A stretch of 33,298 bases of DNA from a virus. The stretch lies in IMG/VR virus record IMGVR_UViG_3300030101_003967, positions 1-33,298 of that record; one strand, 5' to 3'. A program made the position numbers and the translations under genes. The stretch's first letter is position 1; every line of letters starts with the position of its first letter. Shown piece after piece: positions 20,541-30,500 of the stretch. Below the pieces are notes generated by a model. It was given only the letters and a program-made list of their open reading frames with translations. It had not been told where the DNA came from and ran no database searches.

Positions 20541-21557
20541 TTATATAAATATCGCCCACTTATATAGTGAATCATATAAATACTGTACTCCTAACTTGAA
20601 GTAACCTCTAAAGAACATTTTTTCTTCTAAATCATCATAGAATACTTTAAATGAACCTTCAGGATCTGTAACATCAGAACCAATAATTAAATTGTCTGTT
20701 GCTGTATAACAGATACCTTGAGTATAGTTAGTAGTTACCCCACCTGCTGTGTTAGCAAATAAATCTGGGTCTGTGTCAGCTAAGATTGTGTCCCACTCAT
20801 ACATAGGAATAATCTCAATACCTCTAAACTTAACTACTTGATAGCCATCTTGAGTATTTGTAATTGCTAAGTCTGCAGAAGTACCTTCTAAGTTTTGTAG
20901 ATACTTGTTATAAACTAGAGGTGTTACATAGAATCTTTTATCTGCTGCTGCAATTTGTTGTAATGCTGCAGGTGCTTCATCAAAAAGTTTTCTTAAAGCT
21001 GTAATAACTTCAGCACTTGTTGGCTCATTGTCTGCTGCTGCATCTACTGTAAATCTTGGAGCAGAACCTGCACCCATTAACTTCATCCAACCATCCATAT
21101 TACCATAACCTGCAACACCAGAAGCTGTATCATCACCCCATGCTAATCTTACTACATCTTGACCTATACCTTTTACAGCACGATCTACAATTGCATCTGC
21201 TAATTGAGTACCTTCTACATTCATTACATCTACACCATTTCTGTACATTTCTTCAATGTAAGTTCCAAAGAACTCTTTAGAACATTGCTCAAGAGCAACT
21301 CTCATTCTTCCTGCTGTTATAGTTTTCTCATCAATATCAAATTGAGTTGACCCACTTGTTGATGAACAACCATCATATTTTGCTACGATTTTTGTTAGAG
21401 CAGCAGAAGTAAACACATTCATTTTGTGTTTAACATTAGGAATAACTCTATAGTTACGCATAATATCATCACTTCTAAATACTGGCTCATAAAAAATCTC
21501 ATTTAGATTCGCACCTGAATAAGTTGCGAATGTTCCTTTATTTGCTACGTTTGCCAT
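20541..21557 (-). CDS. Major capsid protein
   Basis: This 338-aa protein lies directly after protease/scaffold. Features consistent with an HK97-like capsid are the N-terminal arm, a long helix with FFGTYIEEMYRNGVDVMNV, the P-domain-like LADAIVDRAVKGIGQDVVRL, and FRGIEIIPMYEWDTIL late in the sequence. No protease cut site can be identified with certainty. The identification rests on gene order plus overall pattern. Confidence 0.82.
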   Translation of the reverse strand: MANVANKGTFATYSGANLNEIFYEPVFRSDDIMRNYRVIPNVKHKMNVFTSAALTKIVAKYDGCSSTSGSTQFDIDEKTITAGRMRVALEQCSKEFFGTYIEEMYRNGVDVMNVEGTQLADAIVDRAVKGIGQDVVRLAWGDDTASGVAGYGNMDGWMKLMGAGSAPRFTVDAAADNEPTSAEVITALRKLFDEAPAALQQIAAADKRFYVTPLVYNKYLQNLEGTSADLAITNTQDGYQVVKFRGIEIIPMYEWDTILADTDPDLFANTAGGVTTNYTQGICYTATDNLIIGSDVTDPEGSFKVFYDDLEEKMFFRGYFKLGVQYLYDSLYKWAIFI

Positions 21558-21570
21558 TTTTTATTATTTT

Positions 21571-21981
21571 TTAGTTATTAAATTTATTTCTCATCATTTG
21601 TGCCATAGCATTGTAAAAACCTGCATTAGCATCTTCTTTTTTGTTTTCAACTACTGCAGGGTCACCATCAGTTTCTATTTCAGTACCTTTAGCATCTGCC
21701 TTATTGATTTTTGCGTTCAACGCTTCTACTTCGTTAGTTAAAGTTTCGTTACTACCTTTAGCACTAACTAATTCATTTTCTAATGAAGTAATTTTTTCTG
21801 ATAACTCTATATTCTTAGCTTCAAAGTCAGAAATTTTATTTTTAATTTCATCATTATCTCCAAGATTAACAGTTATCTCTGTGTCATTAGCAACTTCTTC
21901 AGAAACCTTTACATCAGATTTTACTGCTGCAACAATTTCTTCTACTTTACTATTGAACCATTCTTTTAACTCGTTAGTCAT
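21571..21981 (-). CDS. Nested scaffold protein from internal start
   Basis: ATG at codon 209 of the protease frame (21981) is preceded by AATAATAACATAAAAAACAA, which closely matches the leaders of independent genes here and would encode asparagine- and lysine-rich linker residues in the long form. It would give a 136-aa scaffold, the same arrangement as lambda C/Nu3. The full-length protein would supply the protease in smaller amounts. This is inferred from the leader match and the domain boundary. Confidence 0.6.
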   Translation of the reverse strand: MTNELKEWFNSKVEEIVAAVKSDVKVSEEVANDTEITVNLGDNDEIKNKISDFEAKNIELSEKITSLENELVSAKGSNETLTNEVEALNAKINKADAKGTEIETDGDPAVVENKKEDANAGFYNAMAQMMRNKFNN

Positions 21982-22605
21982 TTTTTTGTTTTTTATGTTA
22001 TTATTAAATTTGTTTTGAATTTCCTCGTTTGTGATGTTCTTAAATTTAGATACATCATACTTAGCAGCAATCTTCATAGCATCTGAAATACTATCTACAA
22101 AGCCAAGTTCATACGCTTCATCTGCACTTAACCAAGTTTCGTTATCCATCATCTCTGCAATAGCTTCATATGATAGTCCTGTCTTTTTTACATATATTTC
22201 TGTTAGTTCGTTAGATATTTTCTCAAGTGTAGCAGCAGATTTACGCATTTCTTTTGCATCACCCATAACACCTCCCCAAGCATTGTGTATCATAAAAAGA
22301 GAATTTTCTGCCATTATAACCTCATCTGCACCAAGTGCAATTATTGTAGCAATACTAGCAGCTATACCTTCAATATATACAGTTGTGTTGTAAGTTCTTT
22401 TCTTAAGTACGTTATGAATAGCCATGCCATTAAAAACATCACCACCTAAACTGTTTATACGTATATTGATTGGTCTATCTCCTAAACCTTTGATTTCTTC
22501 TATAAATTTTTGAGCAGTTACCCCATGCGAACCTATCTCATCAAATATGTAAACTTCAGCAACTTTATTTGCGTTATTTTGAATGTTATACCAGTTGTTT
22601 TTCAT
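21571..22605 (-). CDS. ClpP-like prohead protease fused to scaffold
   Basis: In this 344-aa protein, residues 1-185 are a ClpP/S14-like serine protease: INSLGGDVFNGMAI, catalytic Ser84 in GIAASIAT, His107 in FMIHNAWGG and Asp162 in LSADEAYELG. Residues 209-344 are a coiled-coil acidic scaffold (DFEAKNIELSEKITSLENEL). The protease matures the prohead and the scaffold guides capsid assembly. A second start inside the frame can make scaffold alone. The gene lies 13 nt upstream of the capsid gene. Confidence 0.93.
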   Translation of the reverse strand: MKNNWYNIQNNANKVAEVYIFDEIGSHGVTAQKFIEEIKGLGDRPINIRINSLGGDVFNGMAIHNVLKKRTYNTTVYIEGIAASIATIIALGADEVIMAENSLFMIHNAWGGVMGDAKEMRKSAATLEKISNELTEIYVKKTGLSYEAIAEMMDNETWLSADEAYELGFVDSISDAMKIAAKYDVSKFKNITNEEIQNKFNNNIKNKKMTNELKEWFNSKVEEIVAAVKSDVKVSEEVANDTEITVNLGDNDEIKNKISDFEAKNIELSEKITSLENELVSAKGSNETLTNEVEALNAKINKADAKGTEIETDGDPAVVENKKEDANAGFYNAMAQMMRNKFNN

Positions 22606-22612
22606 AGATGCA

Positions 22613-22634
22613 AAAATAGATTTAAATCTATTTT
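22613..22634. promoter_or_regulatory. Perfect 22-bp palindrome before protease gene
   Basis: AAAATAGATTTAAATCTATTTT is its own reverse complement. It lies 8 nt upstream of the protease start, and TTTTTGC follows on the minus strand. It can form an RNA hairpin (terminator or translation block) or bind a dimeric protein. Confidence 0.6.
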
Positions 22635-22662
22635 ATACTTACCTAATTTGTGTACAAAACTT

Positions 22663-22995
22663 TTAGTAGGATATATTATTGATGGTTACAGACTTTTTTC
22701 TTTCCTTGTAAACAATATTTTGTGCTTGACTTTCGCTTATTTCATACTTTATAGATAAGTCCATAAAAGTACAAGTTCTATTACCTTTGTTAGTTACTAA
22801 CATTCTGTCAAAATCAACAATAATCATATAGTTTCTAACTCTTTTAGGTTCAATAATACCTCTCTCAACTAGATGCCTTATCATATCTTTACAAGTAGGT
22901 GAATCACCAAATCTTTTTTCTAGTTCTACACCAACAGTTTCAATGTAATCATAAACTACCTCTACGTTATTTTGTCTTTGTTTTTTTTGAGCCAA
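22663..22995 (-). CDS. Conserved small protein with probable TTG start
   Basis: This 110-aa protein opens with TTG at 22995, overlapping the 97-aa gene by 29 nt; the next in-frame ATG is codon 38, too late for the N-terminal helix. It is alpha/beta (VEVVYDYIETVGVELEKRF) with a C-terminal HTH-like part (FMDLSIKYEISESQAQNIV). It may bind DNA and could regulate late genes. No family is recognised. Confidence 0.7.
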   Translation of the reverse strand: MAQKKQRQNNVEVVYDYIETVGVELEKRFGDSPTCKDMIRHLVERGIIEPKRVRNYMIIVDFDRMLVTNKGNRTCTFMDLSIKYEISESQAQNIVYKERKKSVTINNISY

Positions 22996-23260
22996 CAGTT
23001 TTAGTTTTTTTGTTTTTTGTTGTTTTCCACTCCTCTGCTATTGTTTCCCAAAATTTTACTACTGCTTTTCTACAAGAACTGCAATTTAAATCTTGTTTAT
23101 GAGAAGGAAATAAAACATGCCATTCTGCAAACATAATATCTAATGCAACTGCATTATATTTAGAAAAATTATTTATGTTATGTTTGTTTTTAGAAACAGC
23201 ATTTTCTATCATTTCTCTTTTGTTTTTGTTGTAATTTTTTGCTATTTGTTTAAAATCCAT
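22967..23260 (-). CDS. Conserved Bacteroidetes-phage protein with CSSC motif
   Basis: In this 97-aa protein the segment FAEWHVLFPSHKQDLNCSSC, then RKAVVKFW, is a pattern I recall from several Bacteroidetes phages, always next to a Cys-rich partner like the one upstream. The CSSC pair may bind metal or form a redox site. The tail is Lys/Thr-rich. Function unknown. Confidence 0.75.
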   Translation of the reverse strand: MDFKQIAKNYNKNKREMIENAVSKNKHNINNFSKYNAVALDIMFAEWHVLFPSHKQDLNCSSCRKAVVKFWETIAEEWKTTKNKKTKTVGSKKTKTK

Positions 23261-23270
23261 ATGTAATTGT

Positions 23271-23465
23271 TTACCATTTATTTAAAGGACACTTGCCAAA
23301 AAATTCTTTGGTTAAAGATGTTTTTGCATCTAAAAAACACATACATTCTGCACATCTCGAACCTCTGTGAATTATTGGTCTTTTTAATAATAAAAAGTTT
23401 CTGTACATATTACAACTTTTACAAATAGCTAATCTCTCTAATTTTGTTTTTTTATCCACAAACAT
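23271..23465 (-). CDS. Small Cys-rich zinc-ribbon protein
   Basis: This 64-aa protein has CKSC, CAEC and a further C plus GKCPLNKW at the end, a likely zinc ribbon. Such proteins commonly accompany the CSSC protein in Bacteroidetes phages. It lies 10 nt before that gene and 3 nt after the membrane protein stop. It may join proteins of the virion or help late transcription; unproven. Confidence 0.75.
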   Translation of the reverse strand: MFVDKKTKLERLAICKSCNMYRNFLLLKRPIIHRGSRCAECMCFLDAKTSLTKEFFGKCPLNKW

Positions 23466-23468
23466 TTG

Positions 23469-23684
23469 TTAATTTTTTTTATAATTTTTAATAAACTCTA
23501 GTATGATGTTAATTTTTTCTTTTATTTGTTGCATATTTTCTGCATTTTTTTCATGATGTTTTGAAAATGTATTTTTAACTTCATGAATACTAAAAAAGAA
23601 AAATTTATATAATGCATATAATGCTCCTATGAGTAAAACCAATGTTAACCCATAACTCTCTATAATCTTAAATATTTCTTCCAT
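23469..23684 (-). CDS. Small membrane protein downstream of tape measure
   Basis: This 71-aa protein has a hydrophobic helix (GLTLVLLIGALYALYKFFFF, residues 12-31) and then a basic helix (KNAENMQQIKEKINIILEFI). It resembles small holin-associated or phage-entry membrane proteins. It starts 14 nt after the tape measure stop, with an ACTAAAACAATT leader. Confidence 0.7.
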   Translation of the reverse strand: MEEIFKIIESYGLTLVLLIGALYALYKFFFFSIHEVKNTFSKHHEKNAENMQQIKEKINIILEFIKNYKKN

Positions 23685-23697
23685 AATTGTTTTAGTT

Positions 23698-26280
23698 TTA
23701 AAATGTTACTTGCGATTCTATCACGCTTACTGATTGTTGTGCTTGAGTTATATCTGATTCAACCACAACAACTTTACTACCTTGACTTACAGCACCCATC
23801 ATTTGATTTTGACCTACAGCATTAAATTGCTGTTGTGTAAATGATGGCATATTTAAAAGACCACCATCTGCAAACTTAACACCTCCTCCTGCAGAGTTCA
23901 TTGCTGACAATTGACTTCTAAACATTGCTGTACTTCTTTTATTTATTACTGCTTCACCTCCTTCTAATTCTACCACTCTACCACCTACTGCAAACTTCTC
24001 ACCACCAAAGGCATGTGACTTACCATGTACCATACCTCCGTTAGCAAACTTCTCTACAATACCTCCATCTGCAAAAACACTACCTAATGTTTTTATGTTT
24101 GCAAATAAAGAAACAAGCGTACTTAAAGTAGTTATCATTGCTATAATGTTCGCAGGGAAAGGTAGTTTTGCTTGTGAAGCAACTCCTAATGACATTTCAG
24201 ATAATGCTTGTAAATTGTTTGCAATTGCAGCAGTAGAAGATAATGCTATTCCTACCCTTCTTATACCCTGCATTTTTTCATCTTCACCTGCTAAAGTTAT
24301 TAGCTGATCTCCTAATGAAGCAACACTATCAATGTTTTGTTGTCTAGCTTGTTTCTCTGTTTCCATATTTTGGAGTTTCAGAGCATTTAATTGTTTTTCT
24401 AACTGCACTCTTTGTTCGTAAGTGAGTTGCTCATCTTGAAGTAAATTGTTAAGTAAATCTACCTGAAAATCTCTTAGCTTCTGTTCTTGTTCCTCAATAG
24501 TTGCTGTACCATTAATAACATCTTCCATTAAAGAGTTAAAATAATCATCAGAAACAGTTGTTAAAAAATCAGTTGCTATGGCATTATCTTCTTTTGCTTT
24601 TGTGTTTTCTTTAATAGCTTTTGTAGATTTTACCACTATAGGAGTGCTTTTGCTTTCAACTTCAGAGTTTTCTGTTAACTTAATTCCAAGTTTTTCTGCT
24701 GTTTTTAAAGCATCTTCATATCTTTTAGCATAGGTTTTAGATTCTTCTTCTAACTTTTTAATTCTAGTTTCATCCATGTCAATTTGACCTTGCGTTTTGT
24801 CAATTACACTATTTTTACCTATGACAATATTTCTTTCTCCTTCTTCTAATTTTCGTAAGTTATCATTTCTCCTTACATTTAATTCAAAAATTTCTTTTTC
24901 AATTTTTTGTTGTTCTTTCATTATATCAGTCAAAGTTTCTTCTGCAGCAGCAATTTTTATCTTTTCTACTAATTGTTTATTAGCATTAGCTTGATGTTCA
25001 CTTAATTCTTTTAGTGTATCTTTTTCAGTTATAAGGTTAGGTAAGTATGCACCATATTCAATATTCAATTGTTGTATGGCTCTGTTTCTAGTTTCTTGAG
25101 AGGTTGATGTGTCTTTTAAGACAGCAAATAATGCGTTCATTTCATCTCTTTCGGCTTCTAATTTTTCTGACATAGGTATGTCAACAAAATCACTTACAAC
25201 ATTTAGTAAGTTAGCAAACCCATCTACTGCTCTTTGTAAAGATTTCCCTAGAACAGACTCTGTAAAATTAATTAGTAAACCTTCAAACGCAGAATTTAAT
25301 CTCTTGAAAGCACCCTCTAAATTATCACCAACTATAGCTGCCATTGCTTCTGCTGCACCATTTGAACTTAACATTGCATCTCTTAATGCTAAGGTAGAAT
25401 CAGTATTTGAAATCATTTGCTCAAAAGCTGCTGCTTGTCTTAAATCAACAACCTCCATAATATCAGCCATACTACCACCTTCTTCTACAAATTTATTCAT
25501 AGCAGGTATTAATTGATCGTAAGAATGTATAGTTTGACCAAAAGATTTTACTAAATCAGAATTTGGATCTTGCATTTTAAGAAGTATATTTCTTAAAGAT
25601 GTACCTGCTATAGATGCTTCTATACCTGCATCTGTTAGTTTTGACATTATTGCTGTTGTATCTTCAAGAGAAAATCCAGATGCTTTTGCAATAGGTGCTA
25701 CCTTTGTCATCGATGTTTGAAACTTTTCTATATCCATTGCAGAAGATGTAAAAGATACAGCCATTACATCTACCACTCTTTGTGTTTCACTAGCATCTAA
25801 TCCAAAACCTCTAACACTTGCACCTGCTACAGTTGCTGCTCTAGCTAGATCAGAACCTGTTGCTGTTGCTAAATCAAGAGTAGCTTTTTGAGCATCTAAT
25901 ATTTCTTGTGTTGTAAAACCTAGCTTACCAAAGTTAGTTTGTAATTCTGCAACTTGTTGTGCTGTAAAGAATGTCGTTCTACCTAAATCTTCTGCTGTTT
26001 GAGATAGTTTCAAAAAATCTTCTGTAGATGCACCAGTAATAGCTTTTACTTTTGACATTTGAAATTCAAAATCTCTAAATGTTTTTATTGAACTTGTTAT
26101 AAATCTATTTATTTGCCTAAAAGCAGCTACAGCACCTAATATACCTGCACCCATTGCTGCTATATTTTTAGTCAGACCTCCTACTCTTTTAGTTGCTTTA
26201 TCTGTGGTTTTACCTAGATTTTCAAGTTGTCTTTGTCCTTTGACCTGAACCTGAACTATTATTTTTTCTGTATTTGACAT
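23698..26280 (-). CDS. Tape measure protein (TP901 family)
   Basis: This 860-aa protein sets tail length. It has the TP901-type tape-measure core (residues about 60-350: FRDFEFQMSKVKAITGAS, GRTTFFTAQQVAELQTNFGK, GTSLRNILLKMQDP), long coiled coils (about 440-660), a hydrophobic region near 700-740 and a Gly-rich FADGGIVEKFANGG repeat near the C-terminus that is common in Bacteroidetes phage tape measures. It is close in length to lambda gpH (853 aa), suggesting a siphovirus tail of about 130-150 nm. It lies upstream of the capsid genes, an inverted order. Confidence 0.95.
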   Translation of the reverse strand: MSNTEKIIVQVQVKGQRQLENLGKTTDKATKRVGGLTKNIAAMGAGILGAVAAFRQINRFITSSIKTFRDFEFQMSKVKAITGASTEDFLKLSQTAEDLGRTTFFTAQQVAELQTNFGKLGFTTQEILDAQKATLDLATATGSDLARAATVAGASVRGFGLDASETQRVVDVMAVSFTSSAMDIEKFQTSMTKVAPIAKASGFSLEDTTAIMSKLTDAGIEASIAGTSLRNILLKMQDPNSDLVKSFGQTIHSYDQLIPAMNKFVEEGGSMADIMEVVDLRQAAAFEQMISNTDSTLALRDAMLSSNGAAEAMAAIVGDNLEGAFKRLNSAFEGLLINFTESVLGKSLQRAVDGFANLLNVVSDFVDIPMSEKLEAERDEMNALFAVLKDTSTSQETRNRAIQQLNIEYGAYLPNLITEKDTLKELSEHQANANKQLVEKIKIAAAEETLTDIMKEQQKIEKEIFELNVRRNDNLRKLEEGERNIVIGKNSVIDKTQGQIDMDETRIKKLEEESKTYAKRYEDALKTAEKLGIKLTENSEVESKSTPIVVKSTKAIKENTKAKEDNAIATDFLTTVSDDYFNSLMEDVINGTATIEEQEQKLRDFQVDLLNNLLQDEQLTYEQRVQLEKQLNALKLQNMETEKQARQQNIDSVASLGDQLITLAGEDEKMQGIRRVGIALSSTAAIANNLQALSEMSLGVASQAKLPFPANIIAMITTLSTLVSLFANIKTLGSVFADGGIVEKFANGGMVHGKSHAFGGEKFAVGGRVVELEGGEAVINKRSTAMFRSQLSAMNSAGGGVKFADGGLLNMPSFTQQQFNAVGQNQMMGAVSQGSKVVVVESDITQAQQSVSVIESQVTF

Positions 26281-26292
26281 ATATATTATATA

Positions 26293-26790
26293 TTAAAATT
26301 GTTCTACAACTGTTGTTTTTGGATTGTTTTTTCTAATTATTTCACTCATCATGTTTGCTGCATCTACACCAATTGATGGTGCTAATTTGTTTACAATATC
26401 ATCTTTGTGTTTTCTTACAGTATGACCTGCAAAATCTGTTCTTCTTAATCTATTCCCCTCTGACCAAAAAACATAAGGTTTACCATAACCTCTTTCTTTT
26501 AGTTTTTTAAATATAGGTGCTGCTGCTCTTAAAGGTAACCCTTTATGTCTTGCCCATTTTTTTATTGCAGGTAGATTTGGTGCTTGTGCAAAAGCAGGAT
26601 TATTTACAGCTTTCCAATAACTTACAGAAGAACGTACATTTAAAACATTATCTCTACTTACATGGTATCTTATACCATCTATTAATTTACGACTAGCAAC
26701 ATGCTTTTGTGCAATAAGTTCTTCTTTAAGACCTTTTCTAAGCATCTTTCCTACTTCATGCAATGTTCTATTTGTGTGTTTAAATTTCAT
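26293..26790 (-). CDS. Basic tail-associated protein
   Basis: This 165-aa very basic protein (MKFKHTNRTLHEVGKMLRKG) is placed just upstream of the tape measure. IRYHVSRDNVLNVRSSVSYW and KKLKERGYGKPYVFWSEG look like a tail-completion protein of the HK97 gp10 type, though this is uncertain. The start overlaps the upstream stop as TAATG. Confidence 0.65.
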   Translation of the reverse strand: MKFKHTNRTLHEVGKMLRKGLKEELIAQKHVASRKLIDGIRYHVSRDNVLNVRSSVSYWKAVNNPAFAQAPNLPAIKKWARHKGLPLRAAAPIFKKLKERGYGKPYVFWSEGNRLRRTDFAGHTVRKHKDDIVNKLAPSIGVDAANMMSEIIRKNNPKTTVVEQF

Positions 26791-27578
26791 TATTCTGCAG
26801 GTATTTGAGGATCATCAACTTGTTCTAATGAAACATTTTGTATATTAGATTTATAAACAGTAGAAAAATTATCATTAATGTCTGATACCTGTGTAGGTAT
26901 TAAATACTCATCTTTTCTTTTAACAGATATTTCTTGTACAGCCATTGTATTTCCTCTTACACCTGCTGTATGTCCTGATTGAAAAACATTTGTAAAATCA
27001 ATAAGTATTATATCTTGTGGTGTTTTAGCAGTAAATTCTGATGTTAATATCATAGCAGGTAAAGTAGTTGCAGGATTATCTGTTAAAACAAAACTTTCTT
27101 CTGTATTTTTTAAGTAAATATCATCAACCTCATAATAACTAAGTATAGAGCAAGTACCACCTGTGGTTTGAAAATTTTGCAATCTGATAGAAACCCTATA
27201 TTCAAATCCTACAATTAATCCTGTTAACTTTTGATATATACCTCCATGTGTTAATGGAGAACCCGTTCCTGAACCACTTCTAAAAATAATATAGTTTGTA
27301 AATGAAGATGGTGCAACAACAGAACCATAAGGACTACCACTTGTATGATATTTAAACCAAGTGTTTAATTTATAAGTAGTGTTACTTACAACATCATGTG
27401 ACCAGTCTGTTGCAGTAGTTGCTCTATCCGTTGCAGTAGATAAATGTTGTGTTATAAAAGAATTACCCAAAGCAACATGCTCTGTATCATAAACATTTAA
27501 AGAAACATTTGTTATCAAACCTTCTTTTTTTGGAAGTCCAGTCAAACTATCTATTTGTTGTTCAATTTTAACTGCCAT
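26790..27578 (-). CDS. Tail-region beta-rich protein
   Basis: I start this 262-aa protein at 27578 (MAVKIEQQIDSLTGLPKKEG); an upstream codon at 27614 would overlap the previous gene and has no leader. Residues 70-175 (NTTYKLNTWFKYHTSG, GIYQKLTGLIVGFEYRVSIR) look like a carbohydrate-binding jelly roll, echoing the N-terminal region of the 1062-aa neighbour. It is probably part of the tail tip or a receptor-binding subunit. Confidence 0.65.
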   Translation of the reverse strand: MAVKIEQQIDSLTGLPKKEGLITNVSLNVYDTEHVALGNSFITQHLSTATDRATTATDWSHDVVSNTTYKLNTWFKYHTSGSPYGSVVAPSSFTNYIIFRSGSGTGSPLTHGGIYQKLTGLIVGFEYRVSIRLQNFQTTGGTCSILSYYEVDDIYLKNTEESFVLTDNPATTLPAMILTSEFTAKTPQDIILIDFTNVFQSGHTAGVRGNTMAVQEISVKRKDEYLIPTQVSDINDNFSTVYKSNIQNVSLEQVDDPQIPAE

Positions 27579-27579
27579 A

Positions 27580-30500
27580 TTATTGTATTGATAAAGGGTT
27601 AGGATTATCTCCAAAGCTAAGTGGATCTTCTACTGTTGGTGGTGGTGTAGCACCAAAAGTACCAACATCTATCCATTCTATAAGTTCAACTTTTGTAGAT
27701 TGATTTTTATGTGGTTGATAATCAATTATTTTATTTAATCTCCAATAACATCCATCTACATATATTAGTTTTGTAAAATCTAAACCTACAATGTCAGATA
27801 TTTTTATATCGAAGTAAGATGTTTGTATTCTAGGTTTTACCTTAAATTGTTCAATCATATACTTGTAGTAAGTTTCAAACAAACCTTTGACAGTAACTGG
27901 ATTACCTAAATTACCATTGTTATCATCAAATGTTTGTGCAGTTATGTTGCCATAACATAAATTTGGTGAATCTGGATCTAATCTATTGTAAGATGTTGCT
28001 TGAGGATAAATAGGAAATATAGGATTTGGGATGCTACCAGATGAATTTGCAGACACTTGTTTATTATGACCTACCCACATATGAACCATAAATCCTTTGG
28101 TGTGGTTTTGACCATAAGTTGCATTTGGACTATACTTGTTCCAAAACAACAATCTTGGTTTGTAATCACGACCTTTGTTACATCTTCCCATTAAATTAAC
28201 ATCATTGTTACATTCCCAAAGTATTGCATTTTTTGCTGAATTTATCACTCTACTGCCATCTGAACTTACACCCTCCATATCTCTATCTGAACCACATACA
28301 GTACCCGAAAAGAAAGGATTTTCGTAAACTGAAAGACCTTTTTCAAATGATGTGTCTAGGTTTTCTTGATATGGAAAAGTGTCTGTTATGCCGTTAAAAT
28401 ATTGTTCACCCATAGCAGCAACTTTACCATCTTTACTATCTTCTTTATAATTAAACTGAATCTGTCTTTTTAAACCTGTTTTAAGTTCTTTATACTCTGA
28501 TGTTTTACTTCTATCTAATTTATATGTCCAATCAATTGCACTTGCATAAGTTTTGTAAAAGTCATCAAAAGGTTCTATAGTAACCTGTCTGCTTGTTTCA
28601 TCTGTTGTAATCTTTAAATTAAAAGCATGTGCTATACCTTTAATAAAATCTATCTGCCTATACTCAGGATTTATAAGTTTTGCTAAATCAAATTTTTGAC
28701 CCCACTCTAAGTAATCTGGATTTAACAAATACTGTATAGAACCTCCATTACCATCTAACTCAACATCATAGCTATAAAAAGTTCCTGATGCTGCAGGATG
28801 TTGTCTGTTGTGATAAAATCTTATGTAAGGCAAAACTCTATCACCTTTATTTAACCATATAGTTTCATTAAAATCTACATCTAATTCTTTATTTTTTCCT
28901 TCAAAACTACCACTACCTGATTGTAAAGCAAATGCATGTGGATTAAATTCATGTTCTTGATATGCAGGTGGACTTTGAAATGAAAAAACAGTTTCACCTA
29001 TTGTTTTTACTAGCACACCTATTTGTACTTTTGTATCATGTAGATGCCAAGAAGGATCAGAACCAGAGCCAGAATAAACTAAATTATTTATTGTTAGTTT
29101 TAAACCTTTAAACTTTATAGTGTAGTAACCATACTCTGGAGCATAAAAATACCCATTACTGTTTCTATATCCATATACTGTATTACCCCAGTCACTTGAT
29201 GTTGAATGTAATGGATCGCAATTACCTATTTCTCCACAACCATAATTATCTATTGTTACTGTAGATGAATCTTCAATTTCAAACCAATGTAGTTTTGTAA
29301 AATTACCTGTTGTTGACTGACCAGAAAAAGTTCCAGTAGTAGGGTATCTGACAGTATTTACTGTTGATACTGATATGTCATTTGCTTGTATAGGAATACT
29401 TGCAGAACCTAATCTTGCCTTGAAAGAATATCTATCTGTTCTTTCTGAGGGATTATTGTATTTTGCATTTGGAAGTAACCATACTAATTTCTTGAACATA
29501 TCTGTGTTCATAAAATTAGAATTTATTGTATAACCAATATTGTTAAATATTTTGTCAATAGTATTTTTTACCCATATTGCAGGTCGCCAATCTGATGTAG
29601 GTAGAGGTGTACCATATGGATTTTGAAACTCATCATAACCATAATACCCATTAAAACCTGTAGCAGAAGTGTTACCTGCATTTGCTAACTTTTCAGTTTT
29701 TGTAAATAAAAATTGTACAGTAGCTTGATTTCCATCTGGATTGAAATCACCATAGCTTACTATTGGGTATGTTATGTGTGATGCGTTTGATTCGCAGTTA
29801 GTTTGCTCCCAACCTTTACTACCTTTTATTTCAAATACATTGCAATTTAATGGTGTGCCAGAATCAATATCTGTACCCCAATCTATTTCTGCTAAACTTT
29901 TTTCTTCTATGAGAGATGCCCAACTCATATTGTTGCCAAAAAAAACACAATTATAAAAAACTGCTTTTGTTCCAAGACCTCCTGATCCTGTAATTTTTAA
30001 AAGACCATCTAAAGAGTATAAATTATTTACCAATATTCTACACTTTTTTAAAGTTGTTAAATTTGCATCAAAATCAGATTTACTGTCATAAAAGTTTTTT
30101 AACATCTTGTTGTTATGCTTAGTAGCAGGTATTTTAAATGTTTTACTAAAAGTACCACTTGTTGATGTAATGTTTTTTATATCTGAAATTTGAAAGTTTA
30201 AAGATAAAGGAAAGTCAACATGGTCACCCACATCTAATTCACCTACAACACTTTTATCCCAAGAAATCTCTGTAAGTGGAAATGCTTTTACAAATGACAA
30301 ATAACCATTGAATCCATTACCACATAATATTCTAAGTGCAACCTGTGAAGCATGACTACCACCTTGAGTCCATTCTACTGTATGTGTTCCTGCTGCAGTA
30401 TTTAAAACTATGTCATCAAAACCTCCTGAAGCTGTAGGTGTGTTTGAGTGTTGATACAATCTTAAAAAATTTGTACCACCAGAAGTAGGAGTAGAGTTAT

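Noticed and set aside
22031-22393. Plus-strand frame of 120 codons opposite the protease
   Set aside because: It is an antisense shadow of a well-supported ClpP-like gene; no leader, and all real genes are on the minus strand.
23452-23460. Perfect DnaA box TTATCCACA
   Set aside because: It is a single copy inside the start of the 64-aa gene, where it encodes Val-Asp-Lys; no cluster or AT-rich unwinding region is nearby.
25109-25516. Plus-strand frame of 135 codons opposite the tape measure
   Set aside because: It is an antisense shadow of the tape measure coding sequence with no leader or family resemblance.
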